A program made the translations under genes and the position numbers. Under the pieces are notes generated by a model. It saw only the letters and a program-made list of their open reading frames with translations, did not search any database and had not been told where the DNA came from. DNA of 38,997 nt from contig JAAYFS010000056.1 in NCBI GenBank assembly GCA_012728115.1, positions 1 through 38,997 on the forward strand, given 5' to 3'. This document shows positions 17,100 to 25,204 of the stretch, one piece after another (position 1 is the first letter of the stretch; each line of letters starts with the position of its first letter). This DNA comes from Bacillota bacterium (GTDB taxonomy: Bacteria > Bacillota > Limnochordia > Darwinibacteriales > JAAYFS01).

Positions 17100-19466
17100 T
17101 TAAGGTATTTGTTCCATTTGTGGTGGAGCGCTTGGTTCTGGCTCTTGAGGAACAGGTTCTTGCGGAACTGGCTCTTGTGGCATTGGCACTTCTGGTACTG
17201 GTTCCTGTGGCATTGGCACTTCTGGTTCGGGCTCCTCAGGCAAGGCAGGAGGCGCCTCTTGATCAGGCACCTCCGTAGGTGGTTCAACGCCATTGCTAGG
17301 AACTTGTGGTTCCTGTGGAACTTGAGGCTGCTCAGGAACTGTCGGTTCCTGCGGTACCTGAGGTTCCTCGGGCTCTTCGGGTTCAGGTTGGATTGGTTCT
17401 TCTTCCTCTGGCTCAGGTTCAGGTTGAACAGGCTCCTCAACCTCTGGGGGTTCTTCAACCTGAGGTTCTTCTGGTACTTCAGGAACTTGTGGTACTTGAG
17501 GAGCAACTCTTTCTCTTGGTTGAGCACACGGAGCTAGAGTGGTCGGTTGTGTTCCTTCGATGAACGCATCCAATTCAACCATCTCGCATCGTTCGTTAGC
17601 AAGTAGGCCCGTAAACACGTCGATCATTACATCCGTCACTATTCCTGAGGGGACGGGGAATTCTTCTTTCGGTTCATCTTCAAGGAGATCGCCACCTGTA
17701 ACAGGAAGTGTATCATCTTGTTCGCTTTCCTCATCGGGCAATGGATAGAGTGAATTAATAAACTTAGCCCATAAGGGACCTGCAGTAGTACTACCAAAGC
17801 CTTCAACTGGGCTTCGATCATCATTTCCTATATACACCCCGACAACTATTTCAGGAGTATAGCCGATGAACCATAGCTCACGATGTTCATTAGTTGTTCC
17901 TGTTTTTCCCGCACTAACAGTATTTACTTCCAAGCCTTTACCTGTTCCATATTCCATTACTGCTTCTAACATATTCGTCATTAAATACGCTTCTTGAGGT
18001 GTGAGTACTCTTTTGGGTTCGATATTTGCTTGAAACACTTCATTGTCCTCAAAATCGACTGCTTTAATTATTCCATGAGGAGAGAAGTATTCACCGCCAT
18101 TTGCAAACGGTACAAAACTTGCGGTCATGCCTAATGGAGTTACTCCTTCAGTTAGTCCTCCCAGAGCGGTTGCCAAATTATGATCGTCTTTAACCAAACC
18201 TAACTCCAAATCATCAGTTAGATCTAGCAGAGGTCTAAGTCCTATCTCATTCAGTGTCCAAACCGCAGCATTATTTAACGAAAATGCTATCGCATGCTTC
18301 ATTGTGACAGGACCCCAATATGCTTCGCTGTAGTTCTCTGGCTCATAGTCCGAATATTTCCTTGGAATATCCTCCACTAGAGTATTCATTTGAAAACCTT
18401 CTTTGAGGGCTGCTGCATACACAAGTGGCTTAAATACCGAGCCTGGTTGACGCTTAGCTTGAGTAGCACGGTTAAATTGACTTTCAAGATAGTTTCGCCC
18501 TCCGACCATCGTCAATACTTCCCCATTTGTTGGATCCAAGGCTACTAGAGCGCCTTGATGCTCTTGTTCCGCAAAGATTTCTTCGGCAACTTGCTGTAAG
18601 GATAAATCAAGACTCGTATGCACTTTTAATCCACCTTGGAACACCAAGGTTTCGCCAAGTTCATCGATTAACTGGTTAGTAACCCAATCGACAAAATATC
18701 GTGCTTGACCACGGGATAGGGTAGCTAGTTCAATTTCTTCATTCTTGATTTTATCTGCTTCTTCACGCTTAAGTTTACCGACTGCCACCATACGATCCAA
18801 TACTACCGCCCGTCGTTCCTTAGCTAAATCTGGATTTGCATAAGGTGTATATACCGATGGAGCCCGTGGAATACCAGCTAAAAGTGTGCTTTCACCGATT
18901 TCTAGTTCGCTAACTGATTTCCCAAAATATGTTTGGGCAGCACTTTCCACTCCATAGGCTCCTTCGCCGAAATAGATATTATTTAAGTACAGTTCTAAGA
19001 TTCTTTCTTTGGAATACCGTGATTCTAATAGGATCGCTAGGGCGAGTTCTTCAAATTTGCGTTCAAAGGTTTTTCCAGGGTGAAGGAATAAGTTTTTTGC
19101 CACTTGTTGCGTTATGGTGCTTGCTCCTTGAACGGTGTCTCTTTGCCGCAAGTTTACCCATAAGGCTCTTAACACCCCCATAAGATCGAAGCCTTTGTGT
19201 TCAAAAAAGCGAGCATCTTCTACTGCTACAATCGCATCGATCAGTTCTTGTGGTACTTGATCAAGGGATACATCGATGCCTTTCTGACCGAGAGAAGCAA
19301 TTACTTTTCCGTTTCGATCGAAAATGGTTGCTGGCCCTCTGGGTTCAAATTCTTCAAAACGGCGAATCGTGCCGATACCTTTGGCAAAGACAGCTGCAAA
19401 GGGTAGAAGTAGTAGGAGTACAACAGCAATAATGGTGAATTTATATTGTTTTAGCCAATTCCACAT
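17100..19466 (-). CDS. Class A penicillin-binding protein (PBP1A-type) with Pro/Glu-rich tail
   Basis: 788 residues, a bifunctional peptidoglycan glycosyltransferase/transpeptidase. A short cytosolic end and one membrane helix (about 11-29) are followed by the GT51 domain, with the catalytic Glu83 in VEDARFFEHKG and GASTITQQVAKN at 114-125. The transpeptidase has SVFK (Ser343), SLNN (396-399) and KTGTT (521-525). A linker with Cys627 and Cys647 leads to a tail of about 135 residues made of Pro, Glu, Val and Gln, with near-repeats of VPMPQEP. The ATG follows AAGGGGGA. The tail is probably extracytoplasmic. Confidence 0.93.
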   Translation of the reverse strand: MWNWLKQYKFTIIAVVLLLLLPFAAVFAKGIGTIRRFEEFEPRGPATIFDRNGKVIASLGQKGIDVSLDQVPQELIDAIVAVEDARFFEHKGFDLMGVLRALWVNLRQRDTVQGASTITQQVAKNLFLHPGKTFERKFEELALAILLESRYSKERILELYLNNIYFGEGAYGVESAAQTYFGKSVSELEIGESTLLAGIPRAPSVYTPYANPDLAKERRAVVLDRMVAVGKLKREEADKIKNEEIELATLSRGQARYFVDWVTNQLIDELGETLVFQGGLKVHTSLDLSLQQVAEEIFAEQEHQGALVALDPTNGEVLTMVGGRNYLESQFNRATQAKRQPGSVFKPLVYAAALKEGFQMNTLVEDIPRKYSDYEPENYSEAYWGPVTMKHAIAFSLNNAAVWTLNEIGLRPLLDLTDDLELGLVKDDHNLATALGGLTEGVTPLGMTASFVPFANGGEYFSPHGIIKAVDFEDNEVFQANIEPKRVLTPQEAYLMTNMLEAVMEYGTGKGLEVNTVSAGKTGTTNEHRELWFIGYTPEIVVGVYIGNDDRSPVEGFGSTTAGPLWAKFINSLYPLPDEESEQDDTLPVTGGDLLEDEPKEEFPVPSGIVTDVMIDVFTGLLANERCEMVELDAFIEGTQPTTLAPCAQPRERVAPQVPQVPEVPEEPQVEEPPEVEEPVQPEPEPEEEEPIQPEPEEPEEPQVPQEPTVPEQPQVPQEPQVPSNGVEPPTEVPDQEAPPALPEEPEPEVPMPQEPVPEVPMPQEPVPQEPVPQEPEPSAPPQMEQIP

Positions 19467-19562
19467 CTTTTTAGTCCCCCTTCGAAGAATAGTATTTTCG
19501 TATATTTGCTAATAAATACGCATAAGCTTAATTGTGAAAATCGTGGTAAGGGGACATCAGAT

Positions 19563-19796
19563 ATGAGTGGATTTCAATTGTGGTTTTCACTAGGAGCAAT
19601 GTTGTTAGTCGGGATGTTCTTTAATGTAGGTTTGTTTTTGCGCGAATTTAGTTTCGCAGCTGGTTTTACCGCTCTTAGTAGTCTTCTAGGACTACAGCCA
19701 GAAGCCCAAATCCAGATGTTTATAGGTTTATCACTTCTTTTTATCGTAATCGAAAAAAAGGTATTAAAAGAAAAGAGACGGATAATAAAAAGGTAA
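19563..19796 (+). CDS. Small membrane protein, two predicted helices, unknown function
   Basis: 77 residues. Two hydrophobic segments, at about 7-24 and 51-63, are joined by a loop with FLREFSF and LGLQPEAQIQM, and the end is strongly basic (KKVLKEKRRIIKR). The frame is open from 19506, but AAGGGG at 19548-19553 fits the ATG at 19563 with 9-base spacing. It diverges from the pbp gene and is followed by terminator-like hairpins. I do not recognise the family. Confidence 0.65.
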   Translation: MSGFQLWFSLGAMLLVGMFFNVGLFLREFSFAAGFTALSSLLGLQPEAQIQMFIGLSLLFIVIEKKVLKEKRRIIKR

Positions 19797-19798
19797 AT

Positions 19799-19893
19799 GA
19801 CCGCATGCGTGGTCTTTAAAGATTCTTCCTTTAAACTAATATTCACTAATTTGATAATCAACCGCTAGGCATGCCTAGCGGTTTAATTTATTT
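19799..19893 (+). terminator. Tandem terminator hairpins after the small membrane protein gene
   Basis: A first weak hairpin GACCGC/GTGGTC (19799-19814, loop ATGC) is followed by TTTAAA. A second, strong one has AACCGCTAGG at 19860-19869 and CCTAGCGGTT at 19874-19883 with a CATG loop, followed by TAATTTATTTT. The stem is a perfect palindrome. The second hairpin is a convincing terminator for the + strand. Confidence 0.75.
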
Positions 19894-19909
19894 TGAATCT
19901 GTCTGGTAT

Positions 19910-20047
19910 TTACTCAAACTGAAGAATAATAGCAGAAACATTTTCCATACTATAAGAGTCGGAAGGAATTACTCCAAAAATAACGGTCAGGAAACTTTTG
20001 ATCGCATCTTCAATCGGAATAATATCTTGCTCGATACAACGAACCAT
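19910..20047 (-). CDS. Possible 45-residue protein (uncertain)
   Basis: A minus-strand frame starts MVRCIEQDIIPIEDAIKSFL and ends SAIILQFE before TAA. Its codons (GAT GCG ATC, ATT GAA) resemble the local style, and the sequence would form two helices. No Shine-Dalgarno is seen before the ATG, and the frame stays open further upstream without a start codon, so this may be a remnant. A 72-residue plus-strand frame (19871-20089) covers the same bases and starts inside the terminator; at most one is real. Confidence 0.3.
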   Translation of the reverse strand: MVRCIEQDIIPIEDAIKSFLTVIFGVIPSDSYSMENVSAIILQFE

Positions 20048-20089
20048 GTGATTGTAACAGGGTGTTTGACAGAAAAGGATGAGAAATGA

Positions 20090-20590
20090 ATGCGTAGGAA
20101 GGTTTCTTATTTTGTAGGGGCGCTGATTTGTCTTGCTCTAGCAGGCATTTTGATTTTGACGATTTATCTTTTTGATGGGGGGCCACCTAGTGAGGAAAAA
20201 GATGGCACTGAGGTCAAGAAGGCTCGAATCACAGCTAATGAAAATGATATCGACTTATTGGCTAGGGCGGTTTATGCAGAAGCCAAAGGGGAGCCCTATG
20301 AGGGACAAGTTGCGGTTGCGGCCGTTATTCTTAATCGGGTGGAGCATCCTGAATTCCCCAACACCATCGCTGGCGTAATTTATGAACCGCTAGCATTTCA
20401 AGTTGTAGCTAACGGACAAATCAACCGTCCCGCAGATGAAAAGGCAAGACAAGCTGCTTTGGATGCTATTTACGGATTAGACACCTCCAAAGGAGCATTG
20501 TATTTTTATAACCCAAATAAAACGTCGAATCAGTGGATCAGGCAAAGGCCAGTGATTACAAAAATTGGGAAGCATGTGTTTGCAGCCTAA
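20090..20590 (+). CDS. sleB: SleB-type cortex-lytic / cell wall hydrolase
   Basis: 166 residues. A membrane anchor or uncleaved signal (about 8-28) and a short charged linker are followed by the Hydrolase_2 lytic transglycosylase domain, with LLARAVYAEAKGEPYEGQVA (probable catalytic Glu64) and AAVILNRVEHPEFPNTI. The family acts on muramic-delta-lactam in the spore cortex during germination. The N-terminal peptidoglycan-binding domain of B. subtilis SleB is missing. ypeB, the usual partner, lies 23 bases downstream, which supports the spore role. Confidence 0.85.
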   Translation: MRRKVSYFVGALICLALAGILILTIYLFDGGPPSEEKDGTEVKKARITANENDIDLLARAVYAEAKGEPYEGQVAVAAVILNRVEHPEFPNTIAGVIYEPLAFQVVANGQINRPADEKARQAALDAIYGLDTSKGALYFYNPNKTSNQWIRQRPVITKIGKHVFAA

Positions 20591-20613
20591 ACCGAAACTT
20601 GAGGTGGTAGGAC

Positions 20614-21900
20614 GTGAAAAAGGGCCTTTTAGTATTCTACCTAGGCACCTTGGTGGCATTAGTGATCATTGGGTTTACTCAATATCATTCAGCGCTAAGC
20701 TTTAGACAGCAGTTGGAAGCCAGTTACGAGCGCGCATTTTTGGAATTTGCCAGTCACCTAAACGGCATTGAAAATGAGCTTTCTAAGGCTCAGGTTGCCT
20801 CTACAGCGGAGAAACATATGCAAATCTATTCGAATATCTGGCGCTTGGTATATGCTTCCCAGGCGAATCTAGGCCAACTTCCTGTTGGGGAAGTTAGTCT
20901 ACAAAGAATAAAGACCTACTTAGCTGAACTGCAGAATAAAACGGTTCAATTCTTTAGCCAGGCAGTTAAAGAACCGCAAGCTTTTCAAAAACAAACAGAG
21001 ATAAATCAACAACTCAAGCAATTATACGAACAAGCCCAATACCTAAACCAAGAAATTCAGCTCGCTTTGGCTACTCGTGAAAGAGGGGATAGCTTGCTAA
21101 TGACGCAAGCCTTAATTGCGATCGAAGATGGGATGAGCAATAGATTTTTTGACTCGGAATTTCCTGGCGAGCTTGATCGTTTAGCCTTACCCAAGATCGA
21201 AGGCGAACAAATAACCTCTGAGGATGCATTAAGAATAGCAGAAGAATTCTTGGCCGAACTTGCGCCAGATTATCAATTAGCGGTTACTAATGAAGCTTTC
21301 GGCAGTCTACCAACCTACACTATTGTTGCTTCTAAGGAAGGACAACCCGAAATTTCCTTAGAGATTTCCAAACACGGTGGTTATGTTCTGTGGTTGATTA
21401 ATCCCCGAAATATTCCTAGCCAAGTTCTATGCATCGAAGAAATGGTAAGTATAGCGAATGATTTTCTTCAAGTACGAAACTTTCCTGAAGTAGAATTAGT
21501 TTCTACAGAAATCATTCAGAACAAAGGTCATTTGGTATATGCTGTTGTGGATCAGGGTGTGGTGATTTATCCTGAAACTTTAACAGTTCAAGTGGCTGGC
21601 GATCGCCAGGAAATAGTTGGATTTCGTGGCTTAGCGTTCTATAGCGTTCATAAAGAACGCGAATTACGGCCCGCAATAACGATGACGGATGCGCAAGCCG
21701 TAATTTTGGAACCTGGTAATATTCAACCAGAAGACATAGTTCAGAGTCGCCTAGCAGTTATTTTTAACGATTCCTATCAAGAAGTATTGGTGTATGAGTT
21801 TCGTATTCATCATGCGCAAGAGGAATTTCTTGTTTACATCAACGCTAATGAAGGAACGGAAGAAAAAATCCATCGCGTCCAACCAGGTCTAATTAAGTAG
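20614..21900 (+). CDS. ypeB: Germination protein YpeB
   Basis: 428 residues. One N-terminal membrane helix (about 5-22) is followed by a long helical region that includes ASYERAFLEFASHLNGIENE, and the C-terminal half carries PepSY-like repeats starting near 190, 270 and 345. In Bacillus YpeB is needed for SleB to be placed in the spore; gene order and spacing here match. The GTG follows GAGGTGG. The last 8 bases overlap the end of the convergent dnaE2-type gene, with no terminator between them. Confidence 0.88.
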   Translation: MKKGLLVFYLGTLVALVIIGFTQYHSALSFRQQLEASYERAFLEFASHLNGIENELSKAQVASTAEKHMQIYSNIWRLVYASQANLGQLPVGEVSLQRIKTYLAELQNKTVQFFSQAVKEPQAFQKQTEINQQLKQLYEQAQYLNQEIQLALATRERGDSLLMTQALIAIEDGMSNRFFDSEFPGELDRLALPKIEGEQITSEDALRIAEEFLAELAPDYQLAVTNEAFGSLPTYTIVASKEGQPEISLEISKHGGYVLWLINPRNIPSQVLCIEEMVSIANDFLQVRNFPEVELVSTEIIQNKGHLVYAVVDQGVVIYPETLTVQVAGDRQEIVGFRGLAFYSVHKERELRPAITMTDAQAVILEPGNIQPEDIVQSRLAVIFNDSYQEVLVYEFRIHHAQEEFLVYINANEGTEEKIHRVQPGLIK

Positions 21901-24900
21901 AAAGCGGCTGGATATAATCGGCGATAATGGTGGCAAGTTTCCCTTGCAAAGCTAATTTACCCGTTACTTTTAGTAGTGGGAAATTAAATATTTCCTTACT
22001 GAAACGCCGATACACATTTTCAAAAATGGTAACATCGAGTAGACCATACTCATCTTCTAACGACAGAAAAACAACAGTTTTTCCGCTACGGGTAGGTGGA
22101 CGATGAGGTCGAATAACCAAACCAGCAACCGTAACTCGCTTGCCTTCCATGGGGGTGGCTTTTTGTAATTCTTTACTAGTATACACATTTTGTTTTTCTA
22201 AATAAGGGCGATAAAAGTCCATGATATGTTTGGAAGACGATAGTTGAAGCACACGATACTCATTTAACCAACGCTCCCAATCGGAAAAATCTTCAATACC
22301 ACTGAAGTCGCTTTCTTCGAGGAATAAGCTATTCTTACGATTCTTTATTAAGGTAGCTGTTTGCCATACAAGAGAGCGACGGTTATTATTAAACCGATCA
22401 AAAGCTCCTGCTAAAATCAGATTATCGATCACGTCTTTGTTCACGCTGGTACGTTTGATAAAATCAGCTAACGAACTAAAGGGTCTGATCTTTCGTTCAT
22501 CGATTATGGATTGTAGTTCATCCGCCGTTATTCCTCTTACTTGTTTCAATCCGATCCGAATAGAGTTTTCATCGGCAGTAAAATCGATCTCGCTTGCTAA
22601 AATATCGAGTGGGAGAATTTTAATTCCTCTTTGCCTTGCATGCACGATCAATGTATTCGGTGGGTAAAAGCCCATCGGTTGATGGTTTAATAAAGCAGCA
22701 AAAAAGTAAGAAGGATAGTGTCGGATTAAGTACGCGGTTTTATAAGCTGTATCGGAAAAGGCAGCAGCATGAGCCTCACAAAAACCATAGCCTGCGTAAC
22801 TTAGAATATATGCAAAAATTTCCTTTGCCACCTTAGGCTCGATCCCATTAGCGATCGCTTTAGTAACAAATTGTTCCCCGATTCTCTCCAATTCTTTTTG
22901 TGACCGATAATTTGTCATCGCCCTTCGTAAGCGATCGGATTCCCCAGGGGTAAAACCTGCTATTTCGGTAGCGATCTCGATTACTTGTTCCTGATAAAGT
23001 ACCACTCCATACGTTTTTGCTAAGATCGACTTTAATTTAGGATGTAGGTAGGTAGGGGTTTCTAAACCATGACGTCTTGTAATAAAAGGTTCTACCATAT
23101 CAGCCTTTATTGGACCAGGTCGGATAAGAGCAACGCTAGCAACAATATCTTCGATATTATCTGCATGTAATCTCGCCTGTAAACTTCGTTGGGCAGGACT
23201 TTCTAACTGAAATACTCCGACACTACTAGCATTATTTAGCATTTGATAGGTATCTTGATCATCCAACGGAATATCATCGTAAGATTTTCCTTGCTGTTTA
23301 AGCACTGGCTCAACTTCTTTTACCGCTGAAAGGGTGCGTAAAGAAAGCAGATCCAACTTAATTAATCCTAAATCCTCAATGGTTCGTTTATCGAATTGAG
23401 TGATATACACGCCCTTGGCTGATAATTGAAGGGGAGTAACATTAGTAAGAGGTTCTCCGCTGATTACTAAGCCACCTAAGTGAGTCCCGATATGTCGTGG
23501 GAAACCGTTGATCGCAGTGCAAAGCGTCAAAAGATACTTGTAGCGAGGACTATGAAGAGGGTGCCCTTTAAGCTCTGGTAATCTCTTTAAAACATCTTCG
23601 ATCCCATCAGCGGGCGTATAACCAGGAATATTCTTTACTAGCCCTTCGATAACATCCTGCGGATAATCTAAAGCTTTAGCTAAATCGCGTAAAGCGGAAC
23701 GTGCATGAAAGGTACTAAAGGTACATACAGAGGCTACATGATCCTTTCTATATTTTTTATAAACATAATGGGCGATTTCATCGCGATGGCGTGCATCAAA
23801 ATCGATATCAATATCGGGTTTTTGCGCTCTTTCCAGACTTAAAAATCTTTCAAAAAGAAGCCCGCGTCCAATCGAATCTACATTAGTGATTTCCAAACAG
23901 TAGGCAACTGCTGAATCAGCAGCCGAGCCACGCCCAGCATAACGAATTTGTTTGGTTTTAGCGAATTGGACAATATCCCAGACTGCAAGAAAGTAGTCGG
24001 CTACATCAAGTTTAGCAATTATTCTTAACTCATGTTCAAGCCTGTTAATAATAGGTTGAGTTAGCTTAGAATATCGTTTTTTCGCTCCTTGCCAAACCAA
24101 ATTACGCAAGAAGGAATGAGAATCGCTCCCATCCTTTAGATCAAATTTTGGAAAAAGGTTTTTTCCTAGATTTAATGCTGGTTCACAACGCTCAGCAATT
24201 TCTAAGGTGGTTTCCAATGCCTGAGGATACCTTTTAAACCGTCTTTGCATTTCATCGATACTAGTTAAGTAATTTTCGGAATTTAACGGGCGTTCAGGAT
24301 GAATATCATCCACATTGGTCTTAGTTCTTACGCAAGTTAAAAGATCGTGGATAGTATAATTTTCTTGAACAGCGTAGTGCACATTATTAGTAGCAACAAG
24401 GGGAATATCAGTATATTTATGAAGTTCATAAAGAGCGTCGAGCAAAAAAGTTGTTCTCGGAAGAAAGGTATTGATCATTTCTAGATACACTTGTTTCTTG
24501 CCAAATATTTCTAGCAAACGGTAGAGTTCTGTTTTAGCTCTTTCGAAATTTTTGCGAAGCAATGCTTGACAGATAGCCGAATTGCGACAACCCGTCAAAA
24601 CAATTAACCCTTCTTTATAACTAGCAAGGGTATCCCATGATACCGATGGGGAATTTTTTGATAGCCGATACGCATCTGTTAAAATTTTACAGATGCTTTG
24701 GTAACCGCGATTATTCTCGGCCAGTAAAGTTAGGTGAAACCCTCCTTCGATAGTTATTTCCACGCCTTGAATAGGCTTGATACCAAGCTCATTCGCTTGC
24801 TTGTAAAACTCTACTGCTCCACTAACATTATTATGATCCGTTAAAGCAATTGCAGGCATTTCTAACTCGGCGGCTTTTTTTAAATAGGTCTCTATGGACG

Positions 24901-24952
24901 AGGCACCGTCTAGAAAGGAATATTGCGAATGAACGTGTAAGTGAATAAACAT
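21893..24952 (-). CDS. dnaE2: Error-prone DNA polymerase III alpha, DnaE2 type
   Basis: 1019 residues, shorter than replicative DnaE (about 1150). The N-terminal PHP domain starts FIHLHVHSQYSFLDGASSI with LTDHNN at about 38-42. The palm has RGSAADSAVAY at 341-351, the catalytic PDIDIDF at 379-385 and the third Asp (534) in KLDLLSLR. Fingers and helix-hairpin-helix follow, and an OB fold lies after about 930. It is the third gene of an operon with an ImuB-like protein and a LexA box, which points to SOS-induced translesion synthesis. GAGGGATAAAG precedes the ATG. A replicative DnaE role is the alternative. Confidence 0.85.
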   Translation of the reverse strand: MFIHLHVHSQYSFLDGASSIETYLKKAAELEMPAIALTDHNNVSGAVEFYKQANELGIKPIQGVEITIEGGFHLTLLAENNRGYQSICKILTDAYRLSKNSPSVSWDTLASYKEGLIVLTGCRNSAICQALLRKNFERAKTELYRLLEIFGKKQVYLEMINTFLPRTTFLLDALYELHKYTDIPLVATNNVHYAVQENYTIHDLLTCVRTKTNVDDIHPERPLNSENYLTSIDEMQRRFKRYPQALETTLEIAERCEPALNLGKNLFPKFDLKDGSDSHSFLRNLVWQGAKKRYSKLTQPIINRLEHELRIIAKLDVADYFLAVWDIVQFAKTKQIRYAGRGSAADSAVAYCLEITNVDSIGRGLLFERFLSLERAQKPDIDIDFDARHRDEIAHYVYKKYRKDHVASVCTFSTFHARSALRDLAKALDYPQDVIEGLVKNIPGYTPADGIEDVLKRLPELKGHPLHSPRYKYLLTLCTAINGFPRHIGTHLGGLVISGEPLTNVTPLQLSAKGVYITQFDKRTIEDLGLIKLDLLSLRTLSAVKEVEPVLKQQGKSYDDIPLDDQDTYQMLNNASSVGVFQLESPAQRSLQARLHADNIEDIVASVALIRPGPIKADMVEPFITRRHGLETPTYLHPKLKSILAKTYGVVLYQEQVIEIATEIAGFTPGESDRLRRAMTNYRSQKELERIGEQFVTKAIANGIEPKVAKEIFAYILSYAGYGFCEAHAAAFSDTAYKTAYLIRHYPSYFFAALLNHQPMGFYPPNTLIVHARQRGIKILPLDILASEIDFTADENSIRIGLKQVRGITADELQSIIDERKIRPFSSLADFIKRTSVNKDVIDNLILAGAFDRFNNNRRSLVWQTATLIKNRKNSLFLEESDFSGIEDFSDWERWLNEYRVLQLSSSKHIMDFYRPYLEKQNVYTSKELQKATPMEGKRVTVAGLVIRPHRPPTRSGKTVVFLSLEDEYGLLDVTIFENVYRRFSKEIFNFPLLKVTGKLALQGKLATIIADYIQPLST

Positions 24953-24961
24953 CTTTATCCC

Positions 24962-25201
24962 TCAATCTTCGATTCGATATAGTAGCCATTGATTAGTTTT
25001 CGGAAAAAAATGCAACTCAAAAACACTTTTGGCTGCAATTACCCGATAAATATGAATGGGGGATTCTTCTAACCACCATTGCCCAGATTCTCTCCATTGT
25101 TCTTGGATTCCCTCAACACGGTACTCTTTATGATAATAGAATTGTTCAGGGATTCCATTCTTAGCGATAACCCTAACGGGTTTATTCACAAACTTACTCA
25201 T
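24962..25201 (-). CDS. Small DUF6504-like protein in the mutagenesis operon
   Basis: 79 residues, probably one compact beta domain: VNKPVRVIAKNGIPEQFYYH, then a WW pair in GQWWLEESPIHIYRVIAAKS and the end WLLYRIED. The layout (P-x-x-F, Y-x-V-x-x-I, WW, YRV-A, W-L-R--D) recalls the DUF6504 family, which I recall beside Y-family polymerase genes; this was recognised by eye only. It starts 3 bases after the imuB-like stop and ends 9 bases before dnaE2, so the three are certainly co-transcribed. No biochemical function is known to me. Confidence 0.65.
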   Translation of the reverse strand: MSKFVNKPVRVIAKNGIPEQFYYHKEYRVEGIQEQWRESGQWWLEESPIHIYRVIAAKSVFELHFFPKTNQWLLYRIED

Positions 25202-25204
25202 TGG

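Noticed and set aside
17109-17537. Trp/Leu/Arg-rich open frame opposite the PBP tail
   Set aside because: It is the mirror of the Pro/Glu repeat in another frame: composition is an artefact of the repeated codons and no ribosome site is present.
20069-20074. TTGACA just before sleB as a -35 box
   Set aside because: No -10 fits: a 17-base spacer would place it inside the sleB coding start.
19871-20089. Plus-strand frame of 72 codons ahead of sleB
   Set aside because: Its start lies inside the terminator stem, without a ribosome site, and its codons look less natural than the opposite strand.
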